DNA of 64,000 nt from Methanococcoides burtonii DSM 6242. Lineage in GTDB: Archaea > Halobacteriota > Methanosarcinia > Methanosarcinales > Methanosarcinaceae. The position numbers and the translations under genes were made by a program. This document shows, in pieces, positions 25,964 through 34,320 of this stretch. The DNA is taken from contig NC_007955.1 of NCBI RefSeq assembly GCF_000013725.1, forward strand, positions 124,001-188,000, read 5' to 3'. Each line of letters begins with the position of its first letter. The first letter of the stretch is position 1. The notes below the pieces were generated by a model, which was given only the letters and a program-made list of their open reading frames with translations, searched no databases and was not told the DNA's origin.

Positions 25964-26714
25964 TGCCGAAGTTTACTATACGGGTGATTCTGTTGAGTGG
26001 ATTACTTTTATTCATGGTTTTGGAGGCAGTGCAAGAACCTGGAAGAAACAAATAGAATTCTTTTCAAAACATTATAATCTGCTTGTGCTGGAAATGCACA
26101 AAAATAAAATAAATGAAGAACTTAACCTTGATAATGTATGCATCTTTATAAATAATACATTAGATCACTACAAAATTAAAACATCTCATTTTGTAGGCTT
26201 TTCTTTTAGTTCACTGATATGCCTGCGATTTGCTGTACTCTATCCTGAAAAAATAAATTCATTGATAATGGGTGGGGGTATCATCAAATTCAACATAAGA
26301 ACAAGATTTTTACTTTTTTTAGCAATAAAATTTAAAAAAATTATCAATTATATGATTCTTTACAAATTTTTTGCTTACATAATTATGCCCAAACAAAATC
26401 ATAAACGTTCAAGAGCTATCTTTGTAAATGAGGCAAAAAAATTAGGCTATGACGAATTTTGTAAATGGGTGGATCTTGTTCCCCAAACGAAAAAAAGTTT
26501 AACATGGTTAGATGAATTAAACAAAGATATCCAAGTCCTATATGTTTCAGGAAATGAAGATCATCTTTTTTTGAAAGACACTTTGAGGCATAGTAAGAAA
26601 ATAAGCAATTCTCAAGTCGAAATAATTGAGCATTGTGGACACGTATGCTCAATTGAACAATATGATAAATTTAACAACATCGTATTTAGATACCTAAATT
26701 CAGTAGTTCTTTAA
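25941..26714 (+). CDS. Alpha/beta hydrolase with an IS-derived C-terminus
   Basis: A 257-residue protein. ITFIHGFGGSARTWKKQIEF near residue 18 is the oxyanion-hole HGFGG segment; HFVGFSFSSLICLRFA carries the nucleophile serine (G-F-S-F-S); VLYVSGNEDHLF the acid and IEHCGHVCSIEQ the histidine. The last codons (LNSVVL) and the stop at 26714 lie in sequence shared with an IS transposase remnant on the other strand, so the original 3' end was probably replaced, without losing catalytic residues. It is the third gene of the 23931 operon. Confidence 0.75.
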   Translation: MAEEKRFDAEVYYTGDSVEWITFIHGFGGSARTWKKQIEFFSKHYNLLVLEMHKNKINEELNLDNVCIFINNTLDHYKIKTSHFVGFSFSSLICLRFAVLYPEKINSLIMGGGIIKFNIRTRFLLFLAIKFKKIINYMILYKFFAYIIMPKQNHKRSRAIFVNEAKKLGYDEFCKWVDLVPQTKKSLTWLDELNKDIQVLYVSGNEDHLFLKDTLRHSKKISNSQVEIIEHCGHVCSIEQYDKFNNIVFRYLNSVVL

Positions 26715-26865
26715 TTTGATTTCTTTCACCTGGTTTCTATATTTCCTTGCTCTAAGACATTTACCATATTCTCTTTTCAATACTGAGAACATCGTTTCAA
26801 CCAAATTACGTCTATGATATATTTTATCATTAAAATCGTATCGCATACCTGACCAGAAACAAACC
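26690..26865 (-). pseudogene. IS transposase C-terminal remnant
   Basis: Minus-strand reading gives GMRYDFNDKIYHRRNLVETM, then FSVLKREYGKCLRARKYRNQ and a C-terminal VKEIKLKNY stop. It is closely related to the C-terminal half at 9760-10056. The rest of the element is missing. Its end supplies the stop codon of the hydrolase gene. Confidence 0.7.
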
Positions 26866-26881
26866 TCAAGATATCCCTAAG

Positions 26882-26965
26882 TTAATCTTTTTCAATATTT
26901 GCAACCAACTTATCAGAATCGAAATAATCTAAAATTCGAAGTCCTTTTACTTTGATAGGTTCCAT
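26882..26965 (-). CDS. Possible 27-residue peptide
   Basis: ATG 26965 to TAA, reading MEPIKVKGLRILDYFDSDKL and a short polar end. GGTGA, overlapping the stop of the preceding tiny frame, lies five bases before its ATG, suggesting translational coupling. Its size makes it uncertain. Confidence 0.25.
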   Translation of the reverse strand: MEPIKVKGLRILDYFDSDKLVANIEKD

Positions 26966-26970
26966 TGATC

Positions 26971-27075
26971 TCACCGGAAAAATCTACGAATCAACAAAAG
27001 CAATAGTAATAAGCCGACAATTGCTATTCCGCCCATTCCTAACTTAACAATGAGTAATATATCGTATGGGTTCAT
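26971..27075 (-). CDS. Possible 34-residue single-helix membrane peptide
   Basis: ATG 27075 to TGA: residues 1-9 MNPYDILLI, then a strongly hydrophobic helix GGIAIVGLLLLLLLI and a basic end RRFFR. A TATA-like TTTATAAAAG read on this strand lies near 27106-27116. The strong helix and positive tail look selected rather than random, but there is no homolog I can name. Confidence 0.35.
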   Translation of the reverse strand: MNPYDILLIVKLGMGGIAIVGLLLLLLLIRRFFR

Positions 27076-27119
27076 CATTCACAGGTTTATGTTTTAATAA
27101 AACTTAAACTTTTATAAAC

Positions 27120-27292
27120 AATTCTCCGAAGATCCTGAAACGTCTGAGTCTTCCGGGGGAACAAAAGGATATCACATATCTCCTGTGTGATTCAATGGGA
27201 ATCGAAGTGACCTATGATCCCACAGAGGCCATCGGTCAGTTCATGGGACAGACAATTGAGCTTCTTGGAAAAAGCTGCATATACCGTTGTTA
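27120..27292 (+). pseudogene. Unrecognised 3' gene fragment
   Basis: An open stretch reads NSPKILKRLSLPGEQKDITY, LLCDSMGIEVTYDPTEAIGQ and ends LLGKSCIYRC stop. It has good codon quality but no start codon, so it looks like the end of a truncated gene. I cannot assign a family. Confidence 0.3.
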
Positions 27293-27490
27293 AAGTTGAA
27301 ATGGGCTGATGAAGGTCAGTCCTGTTCTTTTATTTTGCTTTTATTTTTGGTGTATGGCTTCTTTCATTCTTTTTATGCCCGGATTCACTTGATACTTTTA
27401 AGATTATGTCTCGGTTTGGCTAATGTGTTGGTGATTAAGTTTGTAGAAAATTTGATATAGTATCGATTATAACTAATCCAAGACCAAATT

Positions 27491-29074
27491 ATGATTAAAC
27501 AACTACATCTTGAAAATTTCAAAGGGTTGAAAGATTCGAAAAAAATTGATTTGAAGCCTCTTACTTTGCTTTGTGGCTCTAACAGTAGTGGAAAGTCATC
27601 TATAATTCAAAGCTTATTAATGCTCAAACAGACATTTGAAAGTCAATCTCGATATCGTAAAGTAGTTTTAAATGGTCAATTTACCCATCTTGGATCTTTT
27701 ATTAATATAATTCACAACAAGACTTTATCAAATGAGGTAATGCTAAAATTCCAAATTTCTCCTAGTACTCCGGCTATAAATGGAGGGAATAAAAAGTATT
27801 CATTCATTGATTATCATTTAAATGATTTTAATTTTGGTTCTAGTAGCGAAAATAATTCTAATAAATTGTTGGATATAGAACTTGGGTTGAAAGTTTTAAA
27901 AGATTCGAATGCTATGGAACCATATGTGAACACTTTTAATGTTTTGGCAAAATCAAATGACTTACAAGAAAATCATTCTGATGGTACTTCCATTAGTCTA
28001 TCTCGTATTTCTACTGATAAATACAACCTAAAATGGAAAAACATTAAATCGGGTTACTTTCTAAATTTCGTTGAAGATCCAGTTCCAATTCCTAAGAGCA
28101 TAATATCATATGTATGTCCAAAGTGTGGTATAAGCCATCGATCTAATTCTGGAATTGGCAAAAAGCACTATAGTTACCATTTTTATAAACACAATGGTGC
28201 CGAAGTGAAAGCTTCTTTTAGTAACTTAATGCCTATTATTAAGCAACAAGATTATTCTGTTAAGGCTCTTTATCCTATTGTTCATTCAATTAATTCATTG
28301 AAAGAACTTATACATACTGAGTTTTCTAATTTATATTACATTGGACCTTTAAGGGAAGAGCCAGCTCGACGGTATATTCACGAAGCTGAATTTATTGATA
28401 TCGGAATTCGTGGTGAGAATGCGCCTTTCATCCTATCAATTGAAGGAAACAAGAAGATATCTCCCTATCGCTTTTATAATGAACCTTTAAACGAGTGGCA
28501 GTCCATTGATGACGATAATCTGGAAGATGCAGTCAATCGTTGGTTGCGCTATATGGGTATTAGTGAATATGAGCTTGAAGCTAAAGATGATATTATTCGC
28601 TTAAATATGAGTTCAATTCAAGATAAAGATGTAAAAGTTACTTTAGCAGATGTTGGTTTTGGAGTAAGTCAAATATTGCCCATTTTAGTAGAAGGTTTAC
28701 GAATTGGTGATGGTCAAACTTTAATTTTAGAACAGCCTGAAATACATTTGCATCCGAAATTACAAATGCAACTTGCTGATTTCTTTGTTTCAATGGTTCT
28801 ATCTGGCAAAAGAGTTTTGATAGAAACACATAGTGATCATATTGTAAATAGAATTTCACGTAGAATTCTTGAAAGTGATAATAATGAGTTACTTTCAAAA
28901 ACGAATTTGCTTTTTTTTGAAAACATAGATGGTTATCCTGCGTTGAATCCGGTTGAAATAGATTCTAACCGTGGTATTGTAAATTGGCCAAAAGGTTTCT
29001 TTGATCAATCTGCAGATGAAAAACGAATCATTATTCAAAAAGGAATTGAAAAAAGAAAACAAGGGCGGATGTGA
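27491..29074 (+). CDS. DUF3696-type AAA/ABC-like ATPase with a zinc-finger insertion
   Basis: A 527-residue ATPase of the OLD/RecF-like group. Walker A GSNSSGKSS is at 29-37 in the N-terminal lobe (LHLENFKGLKDSKKIDLKPL). An insertion near 205-235 carries C-x2-C plus several histidines (YVCPKCGISHRSN, KKHYSYHFYKH), possibly a zinc finger. The C-terminal lobe has the signature-like LADVGFGVSQILPI, Walker B LILEQPEIHLHP near 411 and the switch histidine in ETHSDHIVN. NWPKGFFDQ near the end resembles the DUF3696 tail. Such ATPases drive several antiphage systems. It ends four bases before its partner begins. Confidence 0.75.
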   Translation: MIKQLHLENFKGLKDSKKIDLKPLTLLCGSNSSGKSSIIQSLLMLKQTFESQSRYRKVVLNGQFTHLGSFINIIHNKTLSNEVMLKFQISPSTPAINGGNKKYSFIDYHLNDFNFGSSSENNSNKLLDIELGLKVLKDSNAMEPYVNTFNVLAKSNDLQENHSDGTSISLSRISTDKYNLKWKNIKSGYFLNFVEDPVPIPKSIISYVCPKCGISHRSNSGIGKKHYSYHFYKHNGAEVKASFSNLMPIIKQQDYSVKALYPIVHSINSLKELIHTEFSNLYYIGPLREEPARRYIHEAEFIDIGIRGENAPFILSIEGNKKISPYRFYNEPLNEWQSIDDDNLEDAVNRWLRYMGISEYELEAKDDIIRLNMSSIQDKDVKVTLADVGFGVSQILPILVEGLRIGDGQTLILEQPEIHLHPKLQMQLADFFVSMVLSGKRVLIETHSDHIVNRISRRILESDNNELLSKTNLLFFENIDGYPALNPVEIDSNRGIVNWPKGFFDQSADEKRIIIQKGIEKRKQGRM

Positions 29075-29078
29075 TATT

Positions 29079-29963
29079 TTGATTTCTGTTTTTCATCCAA
29101 ACCTTTTATTTTGTAATTTGTCTGATTGGGATGATGAAATATTTCAAGATTCTTTTATTTCTGAATTGCTTAGTCATCTGGATAATATCGATTTTCTTGG
29201 ATTTCGTTTTGGTTGGTCTAGTGAACTTTCATGTGCTTTTTGGGAAGAGGCACCTTGGAGGGGCGATAGTTATTATGAAAATCTTTTATTAGATGTCCTC
29301 TATCAGCAGATTGTGGAATTGGAATATTTTTTTGAATCCCCTCCTGATGGTGAATGTCAGGTAAAATCTGATATAAATCTACAATTAGCAGATACCGTTC
29401 ATGCATCTTGGTTAACTCTAATTCATCGTATTTTACATAGTCAATGCAATACATTAATTCCAGTTAAATTTGGTTCGAGTAATAACGAATCAATTACTTG
29501 TTCCTGTGATTGCTCTTCTAAGTGTTATTCTAATGAGTATTTGCTTGTCTCGAATCCTGATGACTGGTATACTAAGGTTGATTTTATGGATCTGTGTCCT
29601 TCTAGTGTTGATAACTGGTATTCTAAGATTAAGGTTGCAATATCGCTATGTCATAAACAGGAATTCTTCTCCAATGAATTTAAAATTTCAATCGATAATA
29701 TAAAGTTCAAAAATAAATTCATATCTGATTTTTTGGATCTAAATGATGCTATTTATAAAAGAACAATCATACGCAAATTGACAAAAGTATTAACTTTAAA
29801 CCATAGTGAAGCTGCTCTAGATGGTGGTCTACAAGAAGAGCTTATTAGGGGAGTTTATAGGCTTAGGATTTCTGGTGGGAGAAGAATGCATTATGTGGAA
29901 GAGTTGGGCATAAAGACTTTTATTAGTTTTAATTCAACTTCAGGACATGATCGTCTCCATTAA
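29079..29963 (+). CDS. Partner of the DUF3696-type ATPase, unknown function
   Basis: A protein of about 294 residues starting at TTG 29079, chosen because GTGAT sits five bases upstream; an in-frame ATG at 29016 would overlap the ATPase by 59 bases. The first 230 residues (ISVFHPNLLFCNLSDWDDEI) are acidic and unrecognised, with cysteines in CSCDCSSKC. The final 60 residues (LQEELIRGVYRLRISGGRRM then FISFNSTSGHDRLH) resemble the RelE/HigB toxin fold, where basic residues before a C-terminal strand act in RNA cleavage; this similarity is weak and visual. Tight coupling to the ATPase suggests an effector. Confidence 0.6.
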   Translation: MISVFHPNLLFCNLSDWDDEIFQDSFISELLSHLDNIDFLGFRFGWSSELSCAFWEEAPWRGDSYYENLLLDVLYQQIVELEYFFESPPDGECQVKSDINLQLADTVHASWLTLIHRILHSQCNTLIPVKFGSSNNESITCSCDCSSKCYSNEYLLVSNPDDWYTKVDFMDLCPSSVDNWYSKIKVAISLCHKQEFFSNEFKISIDNIKFKNKFISDFLDLNDAIYKRTIIRKLTKVLTLNHSEAALDGGLQEELIRGVYRLRISGGRRMHYVEELGIKTFISFNSTSGHDRLH

Positions 29964-29979
29964 TTTTTTTCTTAACTTT

Positions 29980-30285
29980 CCTTAACCCTCCCTCCCCCAG
30001 ATATCCAATAAAAAACAAGGCTTTTTTCCCTCTTCCCCCTTTCTTCTGTTAGTCTGTACATACTTCAATAAACAATATTAAAAGTTAACCATGTTGCCTA
30101 AAATGTCCATTTATTCATTCTCTCCTCTCCGTTCTGGTAATGGCGACATTACCGGCAATTTTGGAACTATTATAATTCATGGAATATCTCTCTAAAATGA
30201 TGTCCTATGTCAAAAGCAGATCAAAATTTAACTGAAGTTGAGAAAGGTAGTATCAATTGTGAAGCAGGGGGCTAAATCCCCCAAG
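29980..30285. repeat. Long dispersed repeat, copy B
   Basis: Matches copy A at 18805-19115. The near-identical core is 30121-30218, with the hairpin GGTAATG-GCGA-CATTACC at 30136-30153; the base that differs from copy A lies in the loop. Beyond the core, AGGGGGCTAAATCCCCC at about 30267-30283 forms an additional hairpin absent from copy A. Confidence 0.65.
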
Positions 30286-30399
30286 CTCAAATATGAACTG
30301 TCCCTCAAAAGAGAGTATGACTTCCAGCATACCGACCAAAGCTACCGCTACAAATCTAAAAGCCCATGACTCATCCTGAAAATGCATGGCGCCAACCGC
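30286..30399. other. Intergenic stretch with a short open remnant
   Basis: A short plus-strand frame reads SPKLKYELSLKREYDFQHTD and ends at TGA near 30370. It is not recognisable and has no start; probably a gene scrap trapped next to the repeat. Confidence 0.25.
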
Positions 30400-32034
30400 T
30401 TAAACAGTACAATACTTGCCTTCCAGTATTGTTGTAAGTTTCATATTCTCTGAATAATCAACTGGAACGTCGATCAACCAGACGCCTCCTTCCTTAAAGG
30501 CGGATTGCAGGGCATCACCAAGTCCGTCAGCGCTGTTTATGCGTATTCCTTTGGCACCAAAACTGTTTGCTAGTCCCACGAAGTCCGGGTTCTTGAAAGA
30601 GGTGCCGAAAGACTCTCCGAATTTAGTATTGCTTTCCCATTCGATAAGACCGTAGGATGCATCGTCAAAAATAATGATCACAAGATCGCAGTTCAGTCTC
30701 ACAGCGGTTTCCAGGTCCTGGATATTCATAAGGATGCCGGCATCTCCTGCAATCGTTACGACTTTCTTTTCAGGATGTATAAGGCAGGCTGCTATGCCGG
30801 CAGGTAGGCCAAATCCCATGGAAGCTAGGCCGTTCGACATCAGTACGGTGTTAGGGGCAAGTGCTAGATACAGTCTTCCTATCCAGAGCTTGTGAGCACC
30901 CACGTCGCTGACCAGTATATCCTCGCGATCCAGTTTCTTTCTGACCTCCCAGAGAATGCGCTGGGGTTTTACCGGGAATGTGGGGTCATCCTTGTAGCGA
31001 AGTAATTCGTCTTCCATGGAAGCCTTGATATTCCTATAATGGTCAGGGAACTCCTGCGGGGTAACTGCAGAGGTCATTGCACGGAGGGTTGTCTTAAGTG
31101 TGCCCAGGAGTGCACATTCCGGGATATAGCTGGTCTCTATTTCAGGATGCCTGTTCTGAACATGAATGATACTCTTTGAATGGTCCATGTTCCAGTGGTC
31201 CGGGCTGTATTCCACGGAATCGAATCCAATGGCAATTACCACGTCTGCAGCGTTCAGACCGCATATGATGTAATCCTTTTCGGACATTCCCATGGAACCT
31301 ATAAAATGATCATTGTCTGCGGGAATTGCACCTTTCCCCATGAAAGTGGTAACAACGCCGATATTGGCTGCATCCACAAACTGTTCCAGCTCAAGGGAAG
31401 CATTCTCGCGAATCACGCCGTTTCCGGCAATGATTAAAGGCTTGGTCGCACCCGAGATAAGTTCGATGGCCTTATGCAATTCCTTCTCATCAAAGCTGCA
31501 CGAATGGGAGTATTCTTTTTTCTCAAGGGGCAGTGCATCGGTCTCCTGAGTGGATACATCCTCAGGCAGTTCAATATGAGCAGCTCCGGGTACATCCGTG
31601 GCGATATCAAAGGCTTTCCCTATCAGTTCCGGGATCTGGTTGGCAGCGGTCACAGTCGCATTCCAGGAAGTTATCCTGCTGAACATTCCTGCAACATCCA
31701 GAAATTGGTGGGATTCCTTATATGCCCTGTCAAGGGAACCCTGGCCGGTAATGGCCACAAGGGGTGCTCTGTCAAGATGGGCATCCGCCACTCCGGTCAT
31801 GAGGTTGGTAGCTCCCGGACCCAGAGTGGGCAGGCATACGCCGGGTCTGCCTGTTAGCCGTCCGCACACATCCGCCATGAATGCTGCGGATTGTTCATGC
31901 CTTACCACAATGAATTCAATGTCCGATCTCGAAAGGGACTCCATGAGATCCAGTGTTTCTTCTCCCGGGATACCAAAAATATATTTCACTCCCTCGTTTT
32001 CCAGGCACTTGACAAACAGTTCGCTTCCTTTCAT
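30400..32034 (-). CDS. Acetolactate synthase-like thiamine-diphosphate enzyme
   Basis: A 544-residue ThDP enzyme. The N-terminal PYR domain has GIPGEETLDLMESL and VVRHEQSAAFMADV with the catalytic glutamate; a central domain follows (KPLIIAGNGVIRENA), and the C-terminal PP domain carries the ThDP motif GDAGILMNIQDLETAVRLN. It lies two bases downstream of an aldehyde dehydrogenase gene on the same strand. The pairing, and the absence of a small regulatory subunit, suggest a catabolic or alpha-keto-acid decarboxylating role rather than standard branched-chain synthesis, but chemistry cannot be read from sequence alone. ATG 32034 is preceded by a GGTG-containing stretch in the end of the upstream gene. 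More GC-rich than the region to its left. Confidence 0.85.
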   Translation of the reverse strand: MKGSELFVKCLENEGVKYIFGIPGEETLDLMESLSRSDIEFIVVRHEQSAAFMADVCGRLTGRPGVCLPTLGPGATNLMTGVADAHLDRAPLVAITGQGSLDRAYKESHQFLDVAGMFSRITSWNATVTAANQIPELIGKAFDIATDVPGAAHIELPEDVSTQETDALPLEKKEYSHSCSFDEKELHKAIELISGATKPLIIAGNGVIRENASLELEQFVDAANIGVVTTFMGKGAIPADNDHFIGSMGMSEKDYIICGLNAADVVIAIGFDSVEYSPDHWNMDHSKSIIHVQNRHPEIETSYIPECALLGTLKTTLRAMTSAVTPQEFPDHYRNIKASMEDELLRYKDDPTFPVKPQRILWEVRKKLDREDILVSDVGAHKLWIGRLYLALAPNTVLMSNGLASMGFGLPAGIAACLIHPEKKVVTIAGDAGILMNIQDLETAVRLNCDLVIIIFDDASYGLIEWESNTKFGESFGTSFKNPDFVGLANSFGAKGIRINSADGLGDALQSAFKEGGVWLIDVPVDYSENMKLTTILEGKYCTV

Positions 32035-32035
32035 A

Positions 32036-33403
32036 TCAATACACCTTTATCGACTTGATGTTCATGAACTCATAAAGTCCATACTTATACAGTTCTCGTC
32101 CTATGCCGCTCTTCTTAACACCGCCAAATGGAAGGCGGGGGTCCGAAGCAACCATTGAGTTCACCGACAATATGCCGGATTCAATATGTTTTTCAATTTC
32201 CATTGCATGTTCCCGATCTTCGGTCCACAGGCTGGCACCAAGCCCGAAATCGCTGTTGCCTGCAACCCGTATGGCCTCCTCTTCATCCTTGACAATGATA
32301 ACAGGTGCAACGGGTCCGAATGTCTCTTCCTTCAACACACGCATGTTCTCGTTGACATTACTGAGGATAACAGGTGCATAAAATGACCCTAGCCTGTCAA
32401 GTCTTCCCCCCTCAAGCAGGAGTTCGGCACCTTTGTCCACAGAATCCTTTACTTGTGCATCAATGATGTCCACCTGTTGCGCATTGACCAAGGGGCCAAC
32501 ATCTGTTTGTGGGTCCATTGGGTCTCCGACCTGTAGCTTTCGTGCGGATCCAATAAAGATACGCAGGAACTCATCGGCCACAGCTTCTGTAACTATGAAA
32601 CGCTTGGCTGCAATGCAACTCTGGCCGCCGTTCTGGAAGCGACTGTTCACTCCTGCCTTTGCGGCCATCTCTACATTGGCATCATCAAGAACGATGAACG
32701 GATCACTGCCTCCAAGCTCAAGCACGGCCTTTTTCATATTCCTGCCTGCAGCTTCCGCCACCTTCCTGCCTGCAGTAAGACTGCCTGTGAAAGTGACTGC
32801 TGCGATCTCATCCCTTGCGATGAGTTCCGAGGCGGTCCTGCCGTCGATAATCAGGGTCTGGAATGCTCCTTCCGGAAGACCTGCATCAGCAAACACCTTT
32901 TCAATTGCAAGAGCACACATGGGCACGGAGCTGGCATGCTTCAGTATGACTGTATTACCTCCTACAAGTGCCGGTGCAGCGAAACGAAGGGCCTGCCAGA
33001 ACGGGAAATTCCAGGGCATTATGCTGAGTATCACTCCCTTTGGCTCAAATGAGACCCCGGATTCCAGGGCATCGGTTTCCACAGCTTCCGGCGCAAGGAA
33101 ATTCTCCGCATTTTCTGCGTAGTATTCGAGAGCCCACGCACACTTCTCCACTTCGGGAACTGACTCCTTGATGGGTTTACCCATCTCGATCGTTATGATA
33201 CGGCCCAGTTCATCCTTGTCTTTTCTTAGTTGCGTTGCCGCCGTTTTTAGATAATGTGCTCTTTCGGAAATGTCAAGGTTCTTCCATTCAAGAAAAGTAG
33301 TTCTTGCCTTTGTTATGGTCCGGTTGATCCTCTCTTCGGAATAAAGTTCAATTTCCTCATTTACTTCCCCTGTTGCCGGATTCATAGAGACTATTTTCTT
33401 CAT
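32036..33403 (-). CDS. NAD(P)-dependent aldehyde dehydrogenase (succinate-semialdehyde type)
   Basis: A 455-residue aldehyde dehydrogenase. The cofactor and active-site motifs are MPWNFPFWQALRFAAPALVG near 129, FTGSLTAGRKVAEAAG near 199, the catalytic glutamate in LELGGSDPF near 224, and the nucleophilic cysteine in NGGQSCIAAKRF near 258; EETFGPVAPVI and LPFGGVKKSGIGRELYKYG complete it. The family profile is closest to GabD-type succinate-semialdehyde dehydrogenases, though the true aldehyde is unknown. First gene of the two-gene operon. Confidence 0.88.
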   Translation of the reverse strand: MKKIVSMNPATGEVNEEIELYSEERINRTITKARTTFLEWKNLDISERAHYLKTAATQLRKDKDELGRIITIEMGKPIKESVPEVEKCAWALEYYAENAENFLAPEAVETDALESGVSFEPKGVILSIMPWNFPFWQALRFAAPALVGGNTVILKHASSVPMCALAIEKVFADAGLPEGAFQTLIIDGRTASELIARDEIAAVTFTGSLTAGRKVAEAAGRNMKKAVLELGGSDPFIVLDDANVEMAAKAGVNSRFQNGGQSCIAAKRFIVTEAVADEFLRIFIGSARKLQVGDPMDPQTDVGPLVNAQQVDIIDAQVKDSVDKGAELLLEGGRLDRLGSFYAPVILSNVNENMRVLKEETFGPVAPVIIVKDEEEAIRVAGNSDFGLGASLWTEDREHAMEIEKHIESGILSVNSMVASDPRLPFGGVKKSGIGRELYKYGLYEFMNIKSIKVY

Positions 33404-33541
33404 GTGATCACTCCCATTGATCGGAGGAATACAAGCTCAAGTCCTACCTTACAGGTTTTTTCAAATCCCCCTCATTTACCCATATCAATGTTGTTTGACA
33501 TGCGATATAAAACAAATTGTGAGACAGTTCAATATGGTCTC

Positions 33542-33772
33542 ATGGACCTTACATGCATGAATCTATATGATCTGAAAGTTCACATCCCAGTCACACTTCC
33601 GGTTGTGTCTTAAAAAGGTCGTATTGATAGCGAACAAGCAGTGAATAAGTTATCCGAGGCTCTAGGCTCAGGTTATGTGTGTCTTTCCATGCTTGTAGCC
33701 GTTGGCTCTGTGTTAACGGAATTTTCAGAAAAGATGCTTAATTGTAATGGTAGAATGTTTATGTATTGTTAA
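33542..33772 (+). pseudogene. Possible decayed small gene
   Basis: ATG 33542 reads MDLTCMNLYDLKVHIPVTLP to a TAA at about 33611, then the same frame continues GRIDSEQAVNKLSEALGSGY and LSMLVAVGSVLTEFSEKM to TAA 33772. One nonsense codon would separate two halves of a small protein. No family recognised. The rest of the 33404-33797 gap shows nothing else beyond the promoter of the dehydrogenase operon. Confidence 0.2.
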
Positions 33773-33797
33773 TAACATTTTAAAAAAGATTGTTTGG

Positions 33798-33872
33798 TGC
33801 TCCGGCCGGGATTCGAACCCGAGTTTTCAGCTCGAAAGGCTGGAATGATTGGCCGGACTACACTACCGGAGC
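33798..33872 (-). tRNA. tRNA-Glu (TTC)
   Basis: The minus strand forms a cloverleaf: acceptor GCTCCGG/CCGGAGC with discriminator A, anticodon loop CTTTCGA giving TTC, and T arm CGGGTTCGAATCCCG. One A-C mismatch is seen at the outer end of the anticodon stem. CCA is not encoded. Confidence 0.92.
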
Positions 33873-33946
33873 ACGCTGTTTTTCGCTCGCATTGGAGCGA
33901 CCCCAATAAGGGGTATTAAGGATATATACCTTTTGGTTGGATTGAT

Positions 33947-34297
33947 TTATTCTTCTTCTGTCTCTACGGGTTCTGCGTTCAGCTGGCTGACCCATGCTGA
34001 CAACAGTTCGCATTCTTCGGGTTGGCAGGCAAGTCTGCAGCCTGCACAAGGGGAGAACATCTCTCCTGCAAGGAGCAGATCGAAAGATTCCTCTTCCGGA
34101 GCAACTATCTTGATAAGATATGTGCTAGCTCCATTATTAACAGATGATTCGCGGGAAATAAGCTCCGCTTTGATCAACTTGTTAAGTATCCTTGAGCACT
34201 TACGGCTATCGATCTCCAGTAGCTTCCAGAGCTCGTTCTGAAAAACGCCGTCCTTGCTATCCTGTATGATCTTTAGAGTCTTCTCTTCTATTTCCAT
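33947..34297 (-). CDS. Winged-helix protein with a C-terminal four-cysteine cluster
   Basis: A 116-residue protein. Residues 1-65 are a winged helix: MEIEEKTLKIIQDSKDGVFQ, then ELWKLLEIDSRKCSRILNKL and a wing ending TYLIKIV. Residues 82-98 have C-x2-C-x3-C-x4-C (SPCAGCRLACQPEECEL), spacing that could bind an iron-sulfur cluster or zinc. This suggests a redox- or metal-sensing regulator of an archaeal MarR/Lrp-like type. Acidic tail. It follows the Lsm gene by 23 bases and likely shares its transcript. Confidence 0.7.
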   Translation of the reverse strand: MEIEEKTLKIIQDSKDGVFQNELWKLLEIDSRKCSRILNKLIKAELISRESSVNNGASTYLIKIVAPEEESFDLLLAGEMFSPCAGCRLACQPEECELLSAWVSQLNAEPVETEEE

Positions 34298-34320
34298 GTT
34301 TCTTTCCGGAAAATAAAAGC

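Noticed and set aside
31598-32158. Plus-strand open frame of 186 codons
   Set aside because: Antisense to the acetolactate-synthase-like gene and across the junction to the dehydrogenase gene; no independent support.
32433-33122. Long plus-strand open frame of 229 codons
   Set aside because: It lies wholly opposite the aldehyde dehydrogenase gene, whose motifs are intact; an antisense shadow.
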